A stretch of 64,000 nucleotides of DNA, taken from assembly GCF_024584705.1 (NCBI RefSeq), contig NZ_CP097384.1, positions 5,270,001 to 5,334,000 of the forward strand. The letters run 5' to 3'. The notes below the pieces were generated by a model. It saw only the letters and a list, made by a program, of their open reading frames with translations. It was not told the DNA's origin and searched no databases. This stretch comes from Blastopirellula sp. J2-11 (lineage in GTDB: Bacteria > Planctomycetota > Planctomycetia > Pirellulales > Pirellulaceae). Below, piece after piece: positions 18,813 to 27,541 of the stretch (its first letter is position 1; every line of letters begins with the position of its first letter). Position numbers and translations under genes: made by a program.

Positions 18813-20864
18813 TTGAACATGAATTCCAGCTCTCCACGACCGTACTTTGTCTTGCTGCTACTCCTCGCGCTGCTGCACGGGGGCTGCAGTTGCAGTTCAG
18901 AGGCCGAAAACCGTATGAACGCGATCTCGTTTAGTCGTTCGTCGGATGATGATGCCGAGCCAACGCCTCCGCCCAAGGCGCCGGCCCCGAAGAAAAAAGC
19001 CCCGGTCAAACCTCCGGTCGCAAAGCCAGCCGTCGCAAAAACCTCGGCTCCAGTAGCAACGACGCCAGCGGACGAAGAAATGCCAAAAGTCGAGGCTCCG
19101 CCAGTCAATTCAAAATACGCCGAGCGCCGAGAACGTATCGAGCGGCTGGCGAAGAACCCACCGGCCGACAAAAGCGCCGAGACCCAAGCGAAACTGGAAA
19201 TTATCGGTGAAGCGCTGGCCGAAATGATTAGGGAAACAGGGGAGATCCCCTCGGCGGTCCGTAAAGATGCACGGGGCAATACTTTGCTGGGATGGCGAAT
19301 CCATCTGTTGCCGTATCTTGGCTACCAAGATTTGTACGATCAATTTGCCGTCGACAAGCCCTGGAATGACAAGCAAAACCTGGCCCTTGCCGGCAAGATT
19401 CCGCCGGTTTATCAGTCGCCTGAGCGGAAAGATGAAGCAACCAATTTTCTGATGGCGTTTGGTCCGACCTGTGCCGCCAGGGCTTCTTCCCCGACCAGCT
19501 TGGACACGGTCGGACGCCGGTCGCTGAGCACCATTCCGTTGATCGTAGAAGCGGACGACCCGATGTCGGTCAGCTGGGTTAAGCCGTTCGATCTCGAGTT
19601 CAACCCGGCCGCGCCGCGTGAAGGAATGGGAAAACTTCGCGGAGGCTTCATCTTTGTGGTGACTGCCGACGGCAAAGCGCACCATGTTCCGCCGGCCATC
19701 ACGCCGACCGAAATGACCGACTTTTTCGTGCTAGCGAACGGCTTTGATGTTCGAAAATTTGGAGACGCAGCATCTGCCGAAACATCAAAGGCCGACAAAA
19801 TCGCAGACGCAGCCGCGATCAGCAATCAAGTCGCGTCGAATGCGAACATAATGCGATCGGATGGCGATTTAGGGCCTGCTCTTGGCGATCCGCTCGCAAG
19901 CGGCGGAAAGCGTAGCATCGGCAAATTACCAATTCCTGATCCCAAGCTAACAGATGAGGCGGAAGCGCGGATTCGCGAGATATTCGCCAACGAATTCCGC
20001 ACTGCCGACTCGGATAACCGACGAGCGGAACTCGCCAAAACACTCGTCGATTCGTCAGAAAAGCTTGGCGATGATCCGATTCAGCAATTCGCGATGCTTT
20101 CGCTCGCCTATCAAATGGCTCAAAAAGGCAAAGCGCCGGTCTACGCCAAAGAGGCGTTCGAGCGACTGAACAAGCAGTATGAATTCGACACGATCAATCA
20201 GCAGCTGCAGTTGCTGAGATTTGCGACCGAAAATGTGGCTCGCATTCCCCACGATCGCAAAGAGGAATTCAAGCAACTTGCGATCAAAATTTGGCAAGTT
20301 TCGTATGACCGAAACAACTTCAAAGCAGTCGACGAATTGTTTGCGATCATCGAGACCTTCGCTCGGTCGCAAAACGACACGCAAATGTTGAACCGTGTCT
20401 CCGCATTGCGAGACCAAACCGCGGAAGCGCGCAAGGTCTACGTCGAAATTGAATCGCAGTTTCTTTCGCTCGAACGTCCCTCTTTCAATCCCGATGGAAA
20501 CTTACTGGTCGGCCGTTACCTTTGTCTCCATCGCAATCAATGGCGGCAGGGACTCCCCTTCCTCGCCAAATGCAGCAATCAAAAGATCAAAGACGCGGCG
20601 CTGCTCGAGTTAGAATCTCCGACCGCTCCGACGCTTCAGGCCGAAATCGGCGATATGTGGTGGGACGCAGTCTCCGGTTTTAACCCGGTCGAAAAGAGAC
20701 GCCTCCAAAGCCGCGCCGCTCAGTGGTACCAGGCCGCCGTCCAAGGATTGCCTAACAACATCGAACGCATCAAAGTGCAGCGGAACTTGGATGAGTTCAA
20801 GAAGCTGTATCCAAACGACAAGATCGCACCGCTGTCACCGGGGATTGATACGGCGAGCCGATAG
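18813..20864 (+). CDS. Lipoprotein with DUF1559-like domain and helical C-terminus
   Basis: The 683-residue product has a lipoprotein signal (hydrophobic stretch, then LLHGGCS, lipidated Cys near residue 25). A Pro/Lys/Ala-rich tether follows (about 50-95). The next domain carries GWRIHLLPYLGYQDLYDQF near 160 and FIFVVTADGKAHHVPPAI near 277, which match the core and end of DUF1559 proteins common in Planctomycetes. Unlike most of that family it lacks a pilin-type N-terminus. The last 300 residues are helical and TPR-like in composition. Function is unknown; it is probably membrane-anchored facing the periplasm. A start six bases later is possible. Confidence 0.8.
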   Translation: MNMNSSSPRPYFVLLLLLALLHGGCSCSSEAENRMNAISFSRSSDDDAEPTPPPKAPAPKKKAPVKPPVAKPAVAKTSAPVATTPADEEMPKVEAPPVNSKYAERRERIERLAKNPPADKSAETQAKLEIIGEALAEMIRETGEIPSAVRKDARGNTLLGWRIHLLPYLGYQDLYDQFAVDKPWNDKQNLALAGKIPPVYQSPERKDEATNFLMAFGPTCAARASSPTSLDTVGRRSLSTIPLIVEADDPMSVSWVKPFDLEFNPAAPREGMGKLRGGFIFVVTADGKAHHVPPAITPTEMTDFFVLANGFDVRKFGDAASAETSKADKIADAAAISNQVASNANIMRSDGDLGPALGDPLASGGKRSIGKLPIPDPKLTDEAEARIREIFANEFRTADSDNRRAELAKTLVDSSEKLGDDPIQQFAMLSLAYQMAQKGKAPVYAKEAFERLNKQYEFDTINQQLQLLRFATENVARIPHDRKEEFKQLAIKIWQVSYDRNNFKAVDELFAIIETFARSQNDTQMLNRVSALRDQTAEARKVYVEIESQFLSLERPSFNPDGNLLVGRYLCLHRNQWRQGLPFLAKCSNQKIKDAALLELESPTAPTLQAEIGDMWWDAVSGFNPVEKRRLQSRAAQWYQAAVQGLPNNIERIKVQRNLDEFKKLYPNDKIAPLSPGIDTASR

Positions 20865-21067
20865 AAGAAGAGATGAATTGGGCTCATCACTTCAATCCGT
20901 GTTGGTAAGCCAGTCCTATTCGCTAGCGCCCGCTGCTCCTTCCTAAAAGATTGTCGGTTGACGAAGCGCACAGATTCGTGGTCGATTGCCGTGCAGCGGC
21001 AAAGAGATCCGTGTGCTCCGCCAACTCAAGAACGAGCGCCACGCGCCATCTCTCGTCTGGCTTGGAC

Positions 21068-21081
21068 GCTCTTTGACAATT
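21068..21081 (+). promoter_or_regulatory. boxA-like sequence away from any rRNA gene
   Basis: GCTCTTTGACAATT differs from the E. coli rRNA boxA core GCTCTTTAACAATT at one base and shares CTTTGACAATT with the leader of the 16S gene in this window. It precedes the 13-bp repeat array on the same strand by about 125 bases. Whether the region is transcribed is not visible. Confidence 0.3.
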
Positions 21082-21206
21082 CGCGTTTCAAAACGGGGTC
21101 CGGTCCAATTGGTAAAGCCGTAGACCAGTCCGTGCCTGACGCAACCCAAACTTCCCATTTTAACCGAGGGCGCCTTGGGCAATTTGATCGAAAAAAGTGA
21201 AGCGGT

Positions 21207-21357
21207 CCTGTCCGATAGTCCTGTCCGATAGTCCTGTCCGATAGTCCTGTCCGATAGTCCTGTCCGATAGTCCTGTCCGATAGTCCTGTCCGATAGTCCT
21301 GTCCGATAGTCCTGTCCGATAGTCCTGTCCGATAGTCCTGTCCGATGGTCCTGTCCG
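21207..21357. repeat. Tandem array of the 13-mer CCTGTCCGATAGT
   Basis: Eleven full copies of the 13-bp unit stand head to tail from 21207 to 21349. The first ten are identical; the eleventh has A to G at position 11 (GATGGT). A partial eight-base copy follows (21350-21357). There are no spacers, so it is not a CRISPR array. Near-identity suggests recent expansion by slippage, a candidate variable-number repeat. The 14-mer TGTCCGATAGTCCT from the array also occurs once at 38192-38205 before the flagellin gene. Confidence 0.97.
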
Positions 21358-21470
21358 TTTTGGATGTCAGGAGGGACAGACAAACTACCCAGTCTTCCAT
21401 TGAGACCGTTTGCGGAAGACGAAAAACATTGCAGCAGTCCGGTCCGCTCAGACCTACTGCCTGCTGGTCC

Positions 21471-22610
21471 TCACGATCGCATCGATTCCGACATATACGT
21501 CGCAAACGGGACGAACAACATCAGCGGAAACCAAGCCGCAAAAGCAGGACTGACCATGTAGTTGGCGCCAAGTCCGCGGCTGGCCATCGTGACGCCAAAG
21601 AACAAAACAACCACCGCGCCGCACAGGCCGACCGCCACAAAAACGTTACGATTGTCGTTTTTCAGCACCAGCGGCAAACCCAGCAGCAGCAGCGTCATAT
21701 CAAGAAACGGCTGCGTTAGTCGGCTATGAATCTCTACCCGGACGTCAGCGCCGAAGTCGAGCGAACGATTTCGGAGCGCGGAGATCAACGCCCAGGTTGA
21801 GGCGCTGCTGCGCCACTCGCGACTGGCCGTCAGTTGCTCGAAAGTCAGATCGCTGACTACAAAACATTGATTGGGGGCGAGCCAGGGATTGTCTTGCGGC
21901 ATCATTACGAAGACGTTCCCGTCGCGATCCGTCAGCGAAGGAATCTCGGCCAGATTTTCCGGCTCCGATACTTGATCCAACAAATAGCCGCTGGGGCGAT
22001 CGGCTTCGGCCGGTTTGAAAAATGCGTTTTCAGCGTTGAGTTTCGTCCCAACCCCAGGCTGAGATCGCGGCAGGCGAAACTTGGGCGCTTCGATCCGCAA
22101 CTCGTTAGCGAACGTATGATTTCCGCTGATCAGCACGTCGGTCAGATTGTCATATTTCGGCTGCAGTTGTTTTGCCGATTCGCCCAGCCAATCTTGCGCG
22201 TTGCGACTGAGTGCGTCGGAATACTCCGGCACAACGAACTCGCGATTCAGGGCTCCCAGAATCGCAATCAAGCCGACCGCGATGATTACCGGTCGGACGA
22301 TACGTTCCTTGGTGATGCCGGCCGCCATGAGTGCGGTCATTTCGTTGTGTCGCTGCAGCCAAGTGACCGTAAACATCGCGGCAATCAGTGTCAAAATGCC
22401 GCCGGTCATGTTAAAGAAGGTAAAAATCCGCGGCGTGTAGTAATCAAACAAAATGGGAAACGCGCCGCGCCCCGTTTGCTCGCCGTAACGGAGAAACTCG
22501 TCCAGGTTATTGAACGAATCGATCACGACATACAGCCCTGTAAAGCTGATGAAGAAGATCAGAAACGACTTGATGAACTGCGTCAGTAGATAGCGGTCGA
22601 TGATGTACAC
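21471..22610 (-). CDS. LptF/LptG (YjgP/YjgQ) family permease
   Basis: The product starts YIIDRYLLTQFIKSFLIFF, the typical first helix of LptF/LptG. It has three further N-terminal helices with the RHNEMTALMAAG coupling segment near residue 90, a long periplasmic domain, and two to three C-terminal helices (SRLTQPFLDMTLLLLGLPLV near 288). The family forms the inner-membrane channel that lifts lipopolysaccharide toward the outer membrane with ATPase LptB. A GTG start at 22610 gives 379 residues, the usual size; an upstream extension lacks homology. It is divergent from comF, and no lptA/B/C lies nearby. Confidence 0.88.
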   Translation of the reverse strand: MYIIDRYLLTQFIKSFLIFFISFTGLYVVIDSFNNLDEFLRYGEQTGRGAFPILFDYYTPRIFTFFNMTGGILTLIAAMFTVTWLQRHNEMTALMAAGITKERIVRPVIIAVGLIAILGALNREFVVPEYSDALSRNAQDWLGESAKQLQPKYDNLTDVLISGNHTFANELRIEAPKFRLPRSQPGVGTKLNAENAFFKPAEADRPSGYLLDQVSEPENLAEIPSLTDRDGNVFVMMPQDNPWLAPNQCFVVSDLTFEQLTASREWRSSASTWALISALRNRSLDFGADVRVEIHSRLTQPFLDMTLLLLGLPLVLKNDNRNVFVAVGLCGAVVVLFFGVTMASRGLGANYMVSPAFAAWFPLMLFVPFATYMSESMRS

Positions 22611-22728
22611 GGCCGGGGCAATCTCGACGTTAGTGGCGAAACGGTTAGGGAAATCGCCTGGAGTTATACCCGCACAGAGATTTTTCCCAAAGGTGAATCG
22701 GCGACCGCTTTCCCCTATACTGGGCCAA

Positions 22729-23514
22729 ATGTCGACTCCCCCTACCAAAATCAACTGGGGCAAATTCACAAGCTGGGCGACTTGGCCTTGGCGGAGTCTG
22801 TTGTTGCCGGCCCACTGTCCGCTTTGCCTGGATTCGCTATCCAGCAGTACGGACAACTCGGCCGAGTATTGCGCCGCATGCTGCGATCAAATCGTCCGCG
22901 AAGAGGCTCGCTGCCGACGTTGCGGAAATCGACTTCCGCCTGGCCATGGACCGGGCCGAGATGATTGCGATATCTGCCGCAACCTTCGTTTAAAATGGGA
23001 CGGGGTGATCGCATTGGGCGATCATTCTGGTCTACTGCAACAAGCGGTTATTGCGGCGAAACAAGCCAGCGGAGCACCGGTCGCCGCTGCGATGGCCGAG
23101 TTGTTAGCGACAACTGCGGCCCAAACGGATTGGCTAGGAAAGGTTGATCTGGTTATTCCGACGCCGATTTATTGGCTCCGACGAATTCGTCGAGGCGTAA
23201 ATCCCGCCGAACGACTCGGCGCGGCGTTGGCGAGACGGCTGAATGTGAAATTTTGCCCCCGCTTGATAAAAGTCGCGCGAATCATGCGTAAGCAATCGGA
23301 ACTTCGGATTGCCGCACGCCGAGCGAACGTGCGAGATGGTTTTCGGGTGAAAACTCCACATTTGTTGACTGGCGCAACGGTTCTGTTGGTCGATGACGTG
23401 ATGACCAGCGGCGCGACGGCGGCCGAGATAACCGGTAAAATGCAAAAATGCGGCGCCTCTCGTGTAATCGTGGCCGTCGCCGCACGTGCGCCACGCGGCG
23501 AAACAGGAAACTAG
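22729..23514 (+). CDS. comF: ComF-family amidophosphoribosyltransferase-like protein
   Basis: The 261-residue product has an N-terminal zinc-ribbon region with paired cysteines (CPLC at 30-33, then CAAC, CRRC and CDIC pairs). A type I phosphoribosyltransferase domain follows, with the PRPP-binding loop VLLVDDVMTSGAT near residue 216. ComF proteins are linked to DNA uptake in naturally competent bacteria, but many non-competent species carry them. The ATG at 22729 starts just before the conserved part; an upstream extension would overlap the divergent permease. The next gene begins 85 bases downstream. Confidence 0.92.
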   Translation: MSTPPTKINWGKFTSWATWPWRSLLLPAHCPLCLDSLSSSTDNSAEYCAACCDQIVREEARCRRCGNRLPPGHGPGRDDCDICRNLRLKWDGVIALGDHSGLLQQAVIAAKQASGAPVAAAMAELLATTAAQTDWLGKVDLVIPTPIYWLRRIRRGVNPAERLGAALARRLNVKFCPRLIKVARIMRKQSELRIAARRANVRDGFRVKTPHLLTGATVLLVDDVMTSGATAAEITGKMQKCGASRVIVAVAARAPRGETGN

Positions 23515-23599
23515 CGTTTCCAGATCACTCGATGGGCTATCGAAGGTCGAAGAAGTTCGTGCAGTACCGCGCACTGCTAGCAAACCCCTTCAGCATGAT

Positions 23600-24568
23600 A
23601 TGAATTCGGAAGAGCAACCCCAAAAACCGAGCGGAATCCAGGCCTTTCGCCGTGCGCTGTTGCGCGGGCTGGGACTGGTGTTGCCGCCGCTGTTGACGGT
23701 GTTGATCCTGATTTGGGTCCTCACCACGGTCCAGAACTATGTTCTGATGCCGGTCGAGTCAACGGCCCGCTACGTCGTTTCGATGGCGATCCGCGATGTC
23801 CGCCAGACGATGCCAGACGCGAAGCCGGGGGACGAGACGGCGATGCTCGACAACCAGGTCTATCATCGGACCGCCAACGGAAACTGGATTCCAGAATACG
23901 TTTACACGACGGTCCAAGACAATCTGCACGATCAGCCGATCCCTTACTCCGGCGCCGCGATCTATCAGGAATATGTCCAGATTCGCTTTCTGCAGCGACG
24001 CTATACGATTCCCTCGCTCCTCTGCATCTTTGTGCTGATTCTGTATTTCACCGGCAAATTTGTCGCGATCGGGGTCGGACGGATCTTGTGGACGGCTTCG
24101 GAACGCCAAATCTTGCATCGCTTGCCGGTCGTGCGAAATGTCTATTCGTCGGTCAAGCAAGTGACCGACTTCTTGCTCAATGATCGCGAACTGGAATTCA
24201 CGCGGGTCGTCGCCGTCGAATATCCCCGCAAAGGGATCTGGTCACTCGGCTTTGTGACGAGCGAGAGCCTGTTGGATATCCGCAGCGTCGCCAACGAACC
24301 GGTCATGACCGTGCTCATTCCGACCTCGCCGATGCCGGCGACCGGCTTTACGGTGAATGTCAAGAAAAGTGAGACCGTCGACCTGAATATCTCGCTGGAC
24401 CAAGCCCTGCAGTTTATTGTGAGCTGCGGCGTTGTCGTTCCGGATCACCAGATGACGCGTGAAGTCGCCAATCGAATTTCGACGCAAATCGCCGAGGCCC
24501 AGCAGAACGGCATGCATGAAGACGACCAGGAGCCGGTCGAACAATCACCCCCCTTTGTGCAGAAATAG
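23600..24568 (+). CDS. DUF502 family membrane protein
   Basis: The 322-residue protein has a first membrane helix near residues 25-46 (LVLPPLLTVLILIWVL) and a second near 135-158 (LCIFVLILYFTGKFVAIGVG). A soluble region with FVTSESL and the signature TVLIPTSPMPATGFTVNV near 230 identifies DUF502. A roughly 70-residue loop after the first helix is longer than in most relatives. The family has no established function in bacteria, though plant homologues (LCV/COV proteins) act in vascular patterning. It lies between comF and hemC on the same strand. The start has no strong ribosome site. Confidence 0.86.
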   Translation: MNSEEQPQKPSGIQAFRRALLRGLGLVLPPLLTVLILIWVLTTVQNYVLMPVESTARYVVSMAIRDVRQTMPDAKPGDETAMLDNQVYHRTANGNWIPEYVYTTVQDNLHDQPIPYSGAAIYQEYVQIRFLQRRYTIPSLLCIFVLILYFTGKFVAIGVGRILWTASERQILHRLPVVRNVYSSVKQVTDFLLNDRELEFTRVVAVEYPRKGIWSLGFVTSESLLDIRSVANEPVMTVLIPTSPMPATGFTVNVKKSETVDLNISLDQALQFIVSCGVVVPDHQMTREVANRISTQIAEAQQNGMHEDDQEPVEQSPPFVQK

Positions 24569-24721
24569 CCCCCTCCTTTGCCGCCAAGTCTCGCTAATTT
24601 CCGCCGCTTGCGGTATTCTGTCGGGGGATATGCAAATCACGATATCAAGGGCGTCCCTCGCTTGGGCAAGTCTGGGCGGCGCCTCGCAAGAACATTGGCT
24701 TCCCTTATCGTATAGAGAATC

Positions 24722-25648
24722 ATGCCAGCAATACGGATTGGAACGCGAGGCAGCCAGCTCGCACAGTGGCAAGCCAATTGGGTCGCCGATCAGCTTCGCG
24801 CTGTTGGAACCGATGTGGAGATCATTCACATCGCTACCCAAGGTGACGTAACGCAAGGTCCGCTCGACTCGATCGGCGGGCGCGGCGTTTTTACGACCGA
24901 GATCCAAGCTGCACTATTGGATAATCGGATCGATGTCGCCGTCCATAGCTTGAAAGACCTGCCGACCGAAGTGGTCGAGGGTCTCCGGCTTGCCGCGGTT
25001 CCCACGCGTGGAGCCGATGGAGACGTGCTGATCACGTCCAAGGCTAGCGACGTGTTGAGTCTGCCGCACGAGGCGATCATCGGCACCGGCAGCATGCGCC
25101 GCAAAGCGCAGCTGCTCCATTTGCGACGTGACTTTCAGATTCGCGACATTCGGGGTAATCTCGATACCCGCCTGCGAAAACTGGACGATGGTCTGTACGA
25201 CGCGATTATTTTGGCCGAAGCGGGACTGCGGCGGCTCGAATTGATCGAGCGAATTCGCCATGTCATCCCCAAGGCGCAGATGCTGCCTGCCGTCGGCCAA
25301 GGGGCGCTTGGCCTGGAGATCCGTGAGCGAGATTCCGCAACCGCCGCGCTGCTGGCGCCGCTCAATCACGAAACTTCACATTACTCGGTGCTCGCCGAAC
25401 GTTCGATGCTACGAAATCTCCGCGGCGGATGTTTGGCTCCCGTCGGAGCTTGGGGACGAATCGATCCCGAAAAGCAGTTGCTGTTTCTCGATGGAGTCGT
25501 CGTTAGCGGCGACGGCCATCATAAGGTCACCGCTTCCGCTTGCGGACCGCCTGATCGGGCCGAAGACATCGGCCGCCAGGTCGCCGATCAATTGGCGATC
25601 CAAGGCGCGGAACGCCTGATCGCGTTCGCCCGAGCGACCGGCAGCTAA
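24722..25648 (+). CDS. hemC: Hydroxymethylbilane synthase (porphobilinogen deaminase)
   Basis: HemC joins four porphobilinogen units into hydroxymethylbilane in tetrapyrrole synthesis. The 308-residue product has IRIGTRGSQLA at the N-terminus, HIATQGD near 36, the catalytic Asp in SLKDLP near 76, GTGSMRRKAQL near 121, RDIRGNLDTRL near 141, and the dipyrromethane attachment Cys237 in LRGGCLAP. Length is standard. No other heme gene is nearby. About 260 bases separate it from the flagellar operon. Confidence 0.97.
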   Translation: MPAIRIGTRGSQLAQWQANWVADQLRAVGTDVEIIHIATQGDVTQGPLDSIGGRGVFTTEIQAALLDNRIDVAVHSLKDLPTEVVEGLRLAAVPTRGADGDVLITSKASDVLSLPHEAIIGTGSMRRKAQLLHLRRDFQIRDIRGNLDTRLRKLDDGLYDAIILAEAGLRRLELIERIRHVIPKAQMLPAVGQGALGLEIRERDSATAALLAPLNHETSHYSVLAERSMLRNLRGGCLAPVGAWGRIDPEKQLLFLDGVVVSGDGHHKVTASACGPPDRAEDIGRQVADQLAIQGAERLIAFARATGS

Positions 25649-25843
25649 TCCGGTCGGCAAATCGCGACGCTTGCGGCAACTCTTTCCGCTAGCGTCAAGC
25701 AATCCCTGCGGCTTCGGCAACTTCTGCGGGTTCGAAGCATCATCGCTTCGCTGACGGCTGCGAATAATTTGCATGCCGTATCTCTCGAAAATTACCGCAC
25801 TTGCGACATTCTTTGGTTCGCCGTGCTGCGGCTGCTTCTGTTT

Positions 25844-25859
25844 CGGCACGTCCCTTGCA
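25844..25859 (+). promoter_or_regulatory. Sigma-54 (RpoN) promoter of the flagellar operon
   Basis: CGGCACGTCCCTTGCA matches the RpoN consensus TGGCACG-N4-TTGCA at every position except the first T. It has the required ten bases between GG (-24) and GC (-12). Transcription would start near 25870, 37 bases before flgF. RpoN with an FlgR/FleQ-type activator drives middle flagellar genes in many bacteria; neither activator gene is in this window. Confidence 0.75.
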
Positions 25860-25906
25860 TTAGATGAGCGACGCCTGGGGGGGCGAATCATGGACGAAAC
25901 GCAACA

Positions 25907-26674
25907 ATGCCATACGGCCTATACATCGCCGCGGAAGGCGCCCAAGCCCAAGCCCAACGGGTCGAAGTTCTCGCGAACAACATCGCGAACGTCGACACGA
26001 CCGGCTTCAAACGCGATTTGGCCGTTCTGCAAGCTCGTTATTCCCAGGCCATTGAAGACGGCATCGACTATCCCAATTCGGGCTCGATCAACGATGTCGG
26101 CGGCGGCGTCTACGTCAGCGAAAAAGTAACCGACTATTCGCGCGGCGTTCTCAAAGGAACCAACATTCCGACTGACTTGGCGATCGCCGGAGAAGGCTTC
26201 TTCCAGGTGGAGATCGATGGCGAGACCTATCTGACGCGAGCCGGCAATTTTACCTTCACCGCCGAGGGCGCATTGGTCACTTCGGCCGGCAACGCCGTCT
26301 TGGATGCTGAAGGAACCCCGGTTCAAGTCGATCCGGAAGCGTTGGCCAACCACGTCGGCAACTACTTCGACGAAAACGGATTTTGCACCGTCGGCGGCGA
26401 CGTCGTGCCGTTGGCGATGGTCAAACCCAAATCGAACAGCGATCTAGCCAAGTATGGCGACAACGCCTTTTTCCCGCTGGCTCCGGTCGAACCGTTGGCC
26501 CTGGAAGAACGTCAGACCCGCGCCGGCTACCTGGAAGGGTCCGGCGTCAACTCGATCACCGAAATGATGACGATGATCGAAGCCCAACGTGCTTACGAAG
26601 CGAATGTGAACCTGATCAAGAATCACGATGAGATGCTCGGCAACCTGATAAGCCGCGTTCTCCGCCAAGGCTAA
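25907..26674 (+). CDS. flgF: Flagellar basal-body rod protein FlgF
   Basis: The 255-residue product has the axial-protein N-terminal motif LANNIANVDTTGFKRD near residue 22, a central hook-family region (AIAGEGFFQVEIDG, LTRAGNFTF), and the C-terminal EMMTMIEAQRAYEANVNLI helix. FlgF and FlgG share this plan; position before flgG and the lack of the FlgG insert favour FlgF, a proximal rod subunit. It is the first gene after the sigma-54 promoter, and flgG follows after 36 bases. Confidence 0.92.
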   Translation: MPYGLYIAAEGAQAQAQRVEVLANNIANVDTTGFKRDLAVLQARYSQAIEDGIDYPNSGSINDVGGGVYVSEKVTDYSRGVLKGTNIPTDLAIAGEGFFQVEIDGETYLTRAGNFTFTAEGALVTSAGNAVLDAEGTPVQVDPEALANHVGNYFDENGFCTVGGDVVPLAMVKPKSNSDLAKYGDNAFFPLAPVEPLALEERQTRAGYLEGSGVNSITEMMTMIEAQRAYEANVNLIKNHDEMLGNLISRVLRQG

Positions 26675-26710
26675 TCGCCGGCGTCTTTCCCCCTTGGATA
26701 AGTAGCGATC

Positions 26711-27511
26711 ATGAGCGTTCAAACCCTTTATACCGCCGCGACTGGGATGCAGACTCTGCAGACCAAGCTTGATGTGATCTCCAATAATCTGGCGAACGTG
26801 AACACGACCGCCTTCAAAAAAGATCGCGTCAATTTCGAGGATCTGTTTTACGACAATCGCGTCTTGCCGGGCAAACTGGACGGCGCCTCCAACCCGACGC
26901 CAACCGGCACGCATATCGGCTTGGGCGTTCGCGTGCAGAGTACGCAGACCGACTATCAACAAGGCGCCTTTCGCGAAACCGATCGCTCGCTCGATTGGAC
27001 CATTCGCGGCAAAGGCTTCTTCCAAGTGCTCGATCCGACCGGACAGACCTACTACACGCGAGCCGGCAACTTCTCGATCAACGCCAACGGCGAAATCGTG
27101 ACCGGTTCGGCCGGCATCGGTCGTCCGCTCGAACCCTCGATCACCATACCGCAAGATACGACCGGCATCGAAGTTTCCTCCGACGGCATTGTATCGGTGC
27201 AGCGTCCCGGTCAGCAAACGCTGGAAGAAGTGGGACAGATTCAACTTGCCAACTTCATCAATCCTGAAGGGTTGCTGAAGTTGGGAGATAACCTGTACGC
27301 CGAAACCAACTCTTCCAGCGCGGCGATCATCGGCAACCCAAACATCGACGGTTTTGGCAGCGTCGAAAAAGGCTTTCTAGAAGCGTCCAACGTCGAGCCG
27401 GTGCAAGAGCTGGTCGACCTGATCACCACGCAACGTGCTTTTGAGCTGAACTCGCAAACGGTGCAAGCCGGCGATCAAATCCTGCAGCTCGTCTCGAACT
27501 TGCGTCGTTAA
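26711..27511 (+). CDS. flgG: Flagellar distal rod protein FlgG
   Basis: The 266-residue product begins MSVQTLYTAATGMQTLQTKLDVISNNLANVNTTAFKK in typical FlgG form. The Gly-rich insert LPGKLDGASNPTPTGTHIGLGV distinguishes FlgG from hook FlgE, and the C-terminus ends with VDLITTQRAFELNSQTVQAGDQIL. Subunits are exported through the flagellar type III apparatus and form the drive shaft through the L and P rings. It lies within the run flgF-G-A-H-I-J-N-K-L. Confidence 0.96.
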   Translation: MSVQTLYTAATGMQTLQTKLDVISNNLANVNTTAFKKDRVNFEDLFYDNRVLPGKLDGASNPTPTGTHIGLGVRVQSTQTDYQQGAFRETDRSLDWTIRGKGFFQVLDPTGQTYYTRAGNFSINANGEIVTGSAGIGRPLEPSITIPQDTTGIEVSSDGIVSVQRPGQQTLEEVGQIQLANFINPEGLLKLGDNLYAETNSSSAAIIGNPNIDGFGSVEKGFLEASNVEPVQELVDLITTQRAFELNSQTVQAGDQILQLVSNLRR

Positions 27512-27541
27512 TCGCCTGAACGCCTAGAAAGAATCATTCGC

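Larger units (their letters stand above)
20865..21470. other. 606-bp intergenic region with tandem repeat, no gene
   Basis: This is the longest non-coding stretch in the window. It contains a boxA-like sequence (21068-21081) and an array of 13-bp repeats (21207-21357). Two overlapping minus-strand frames stay open across the array, but they translate to a low-complexity 13-residue repeat and share no homology I know, so they are not called as genes. No tRNA, CRISPR spacer pattern or terminator was recognised. Confidence 0.65.

Noticed and set aside
21207-21357. Possible CRISPR array
   Set aside because: Units are 13 bp, contiguous and without spacers; no cas gene is in the window.
20943-21505. 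Two overlapping minus-strand reading frames with a 13-residue repeat (DRTIGQDYRTGLS) across the tandem array
   Set aside because: Thirteen bases is not a multiple of three, so the same repeat word is read in rotating frames and stays open in two frames by chance. No ribosome site or homology supports a protein.
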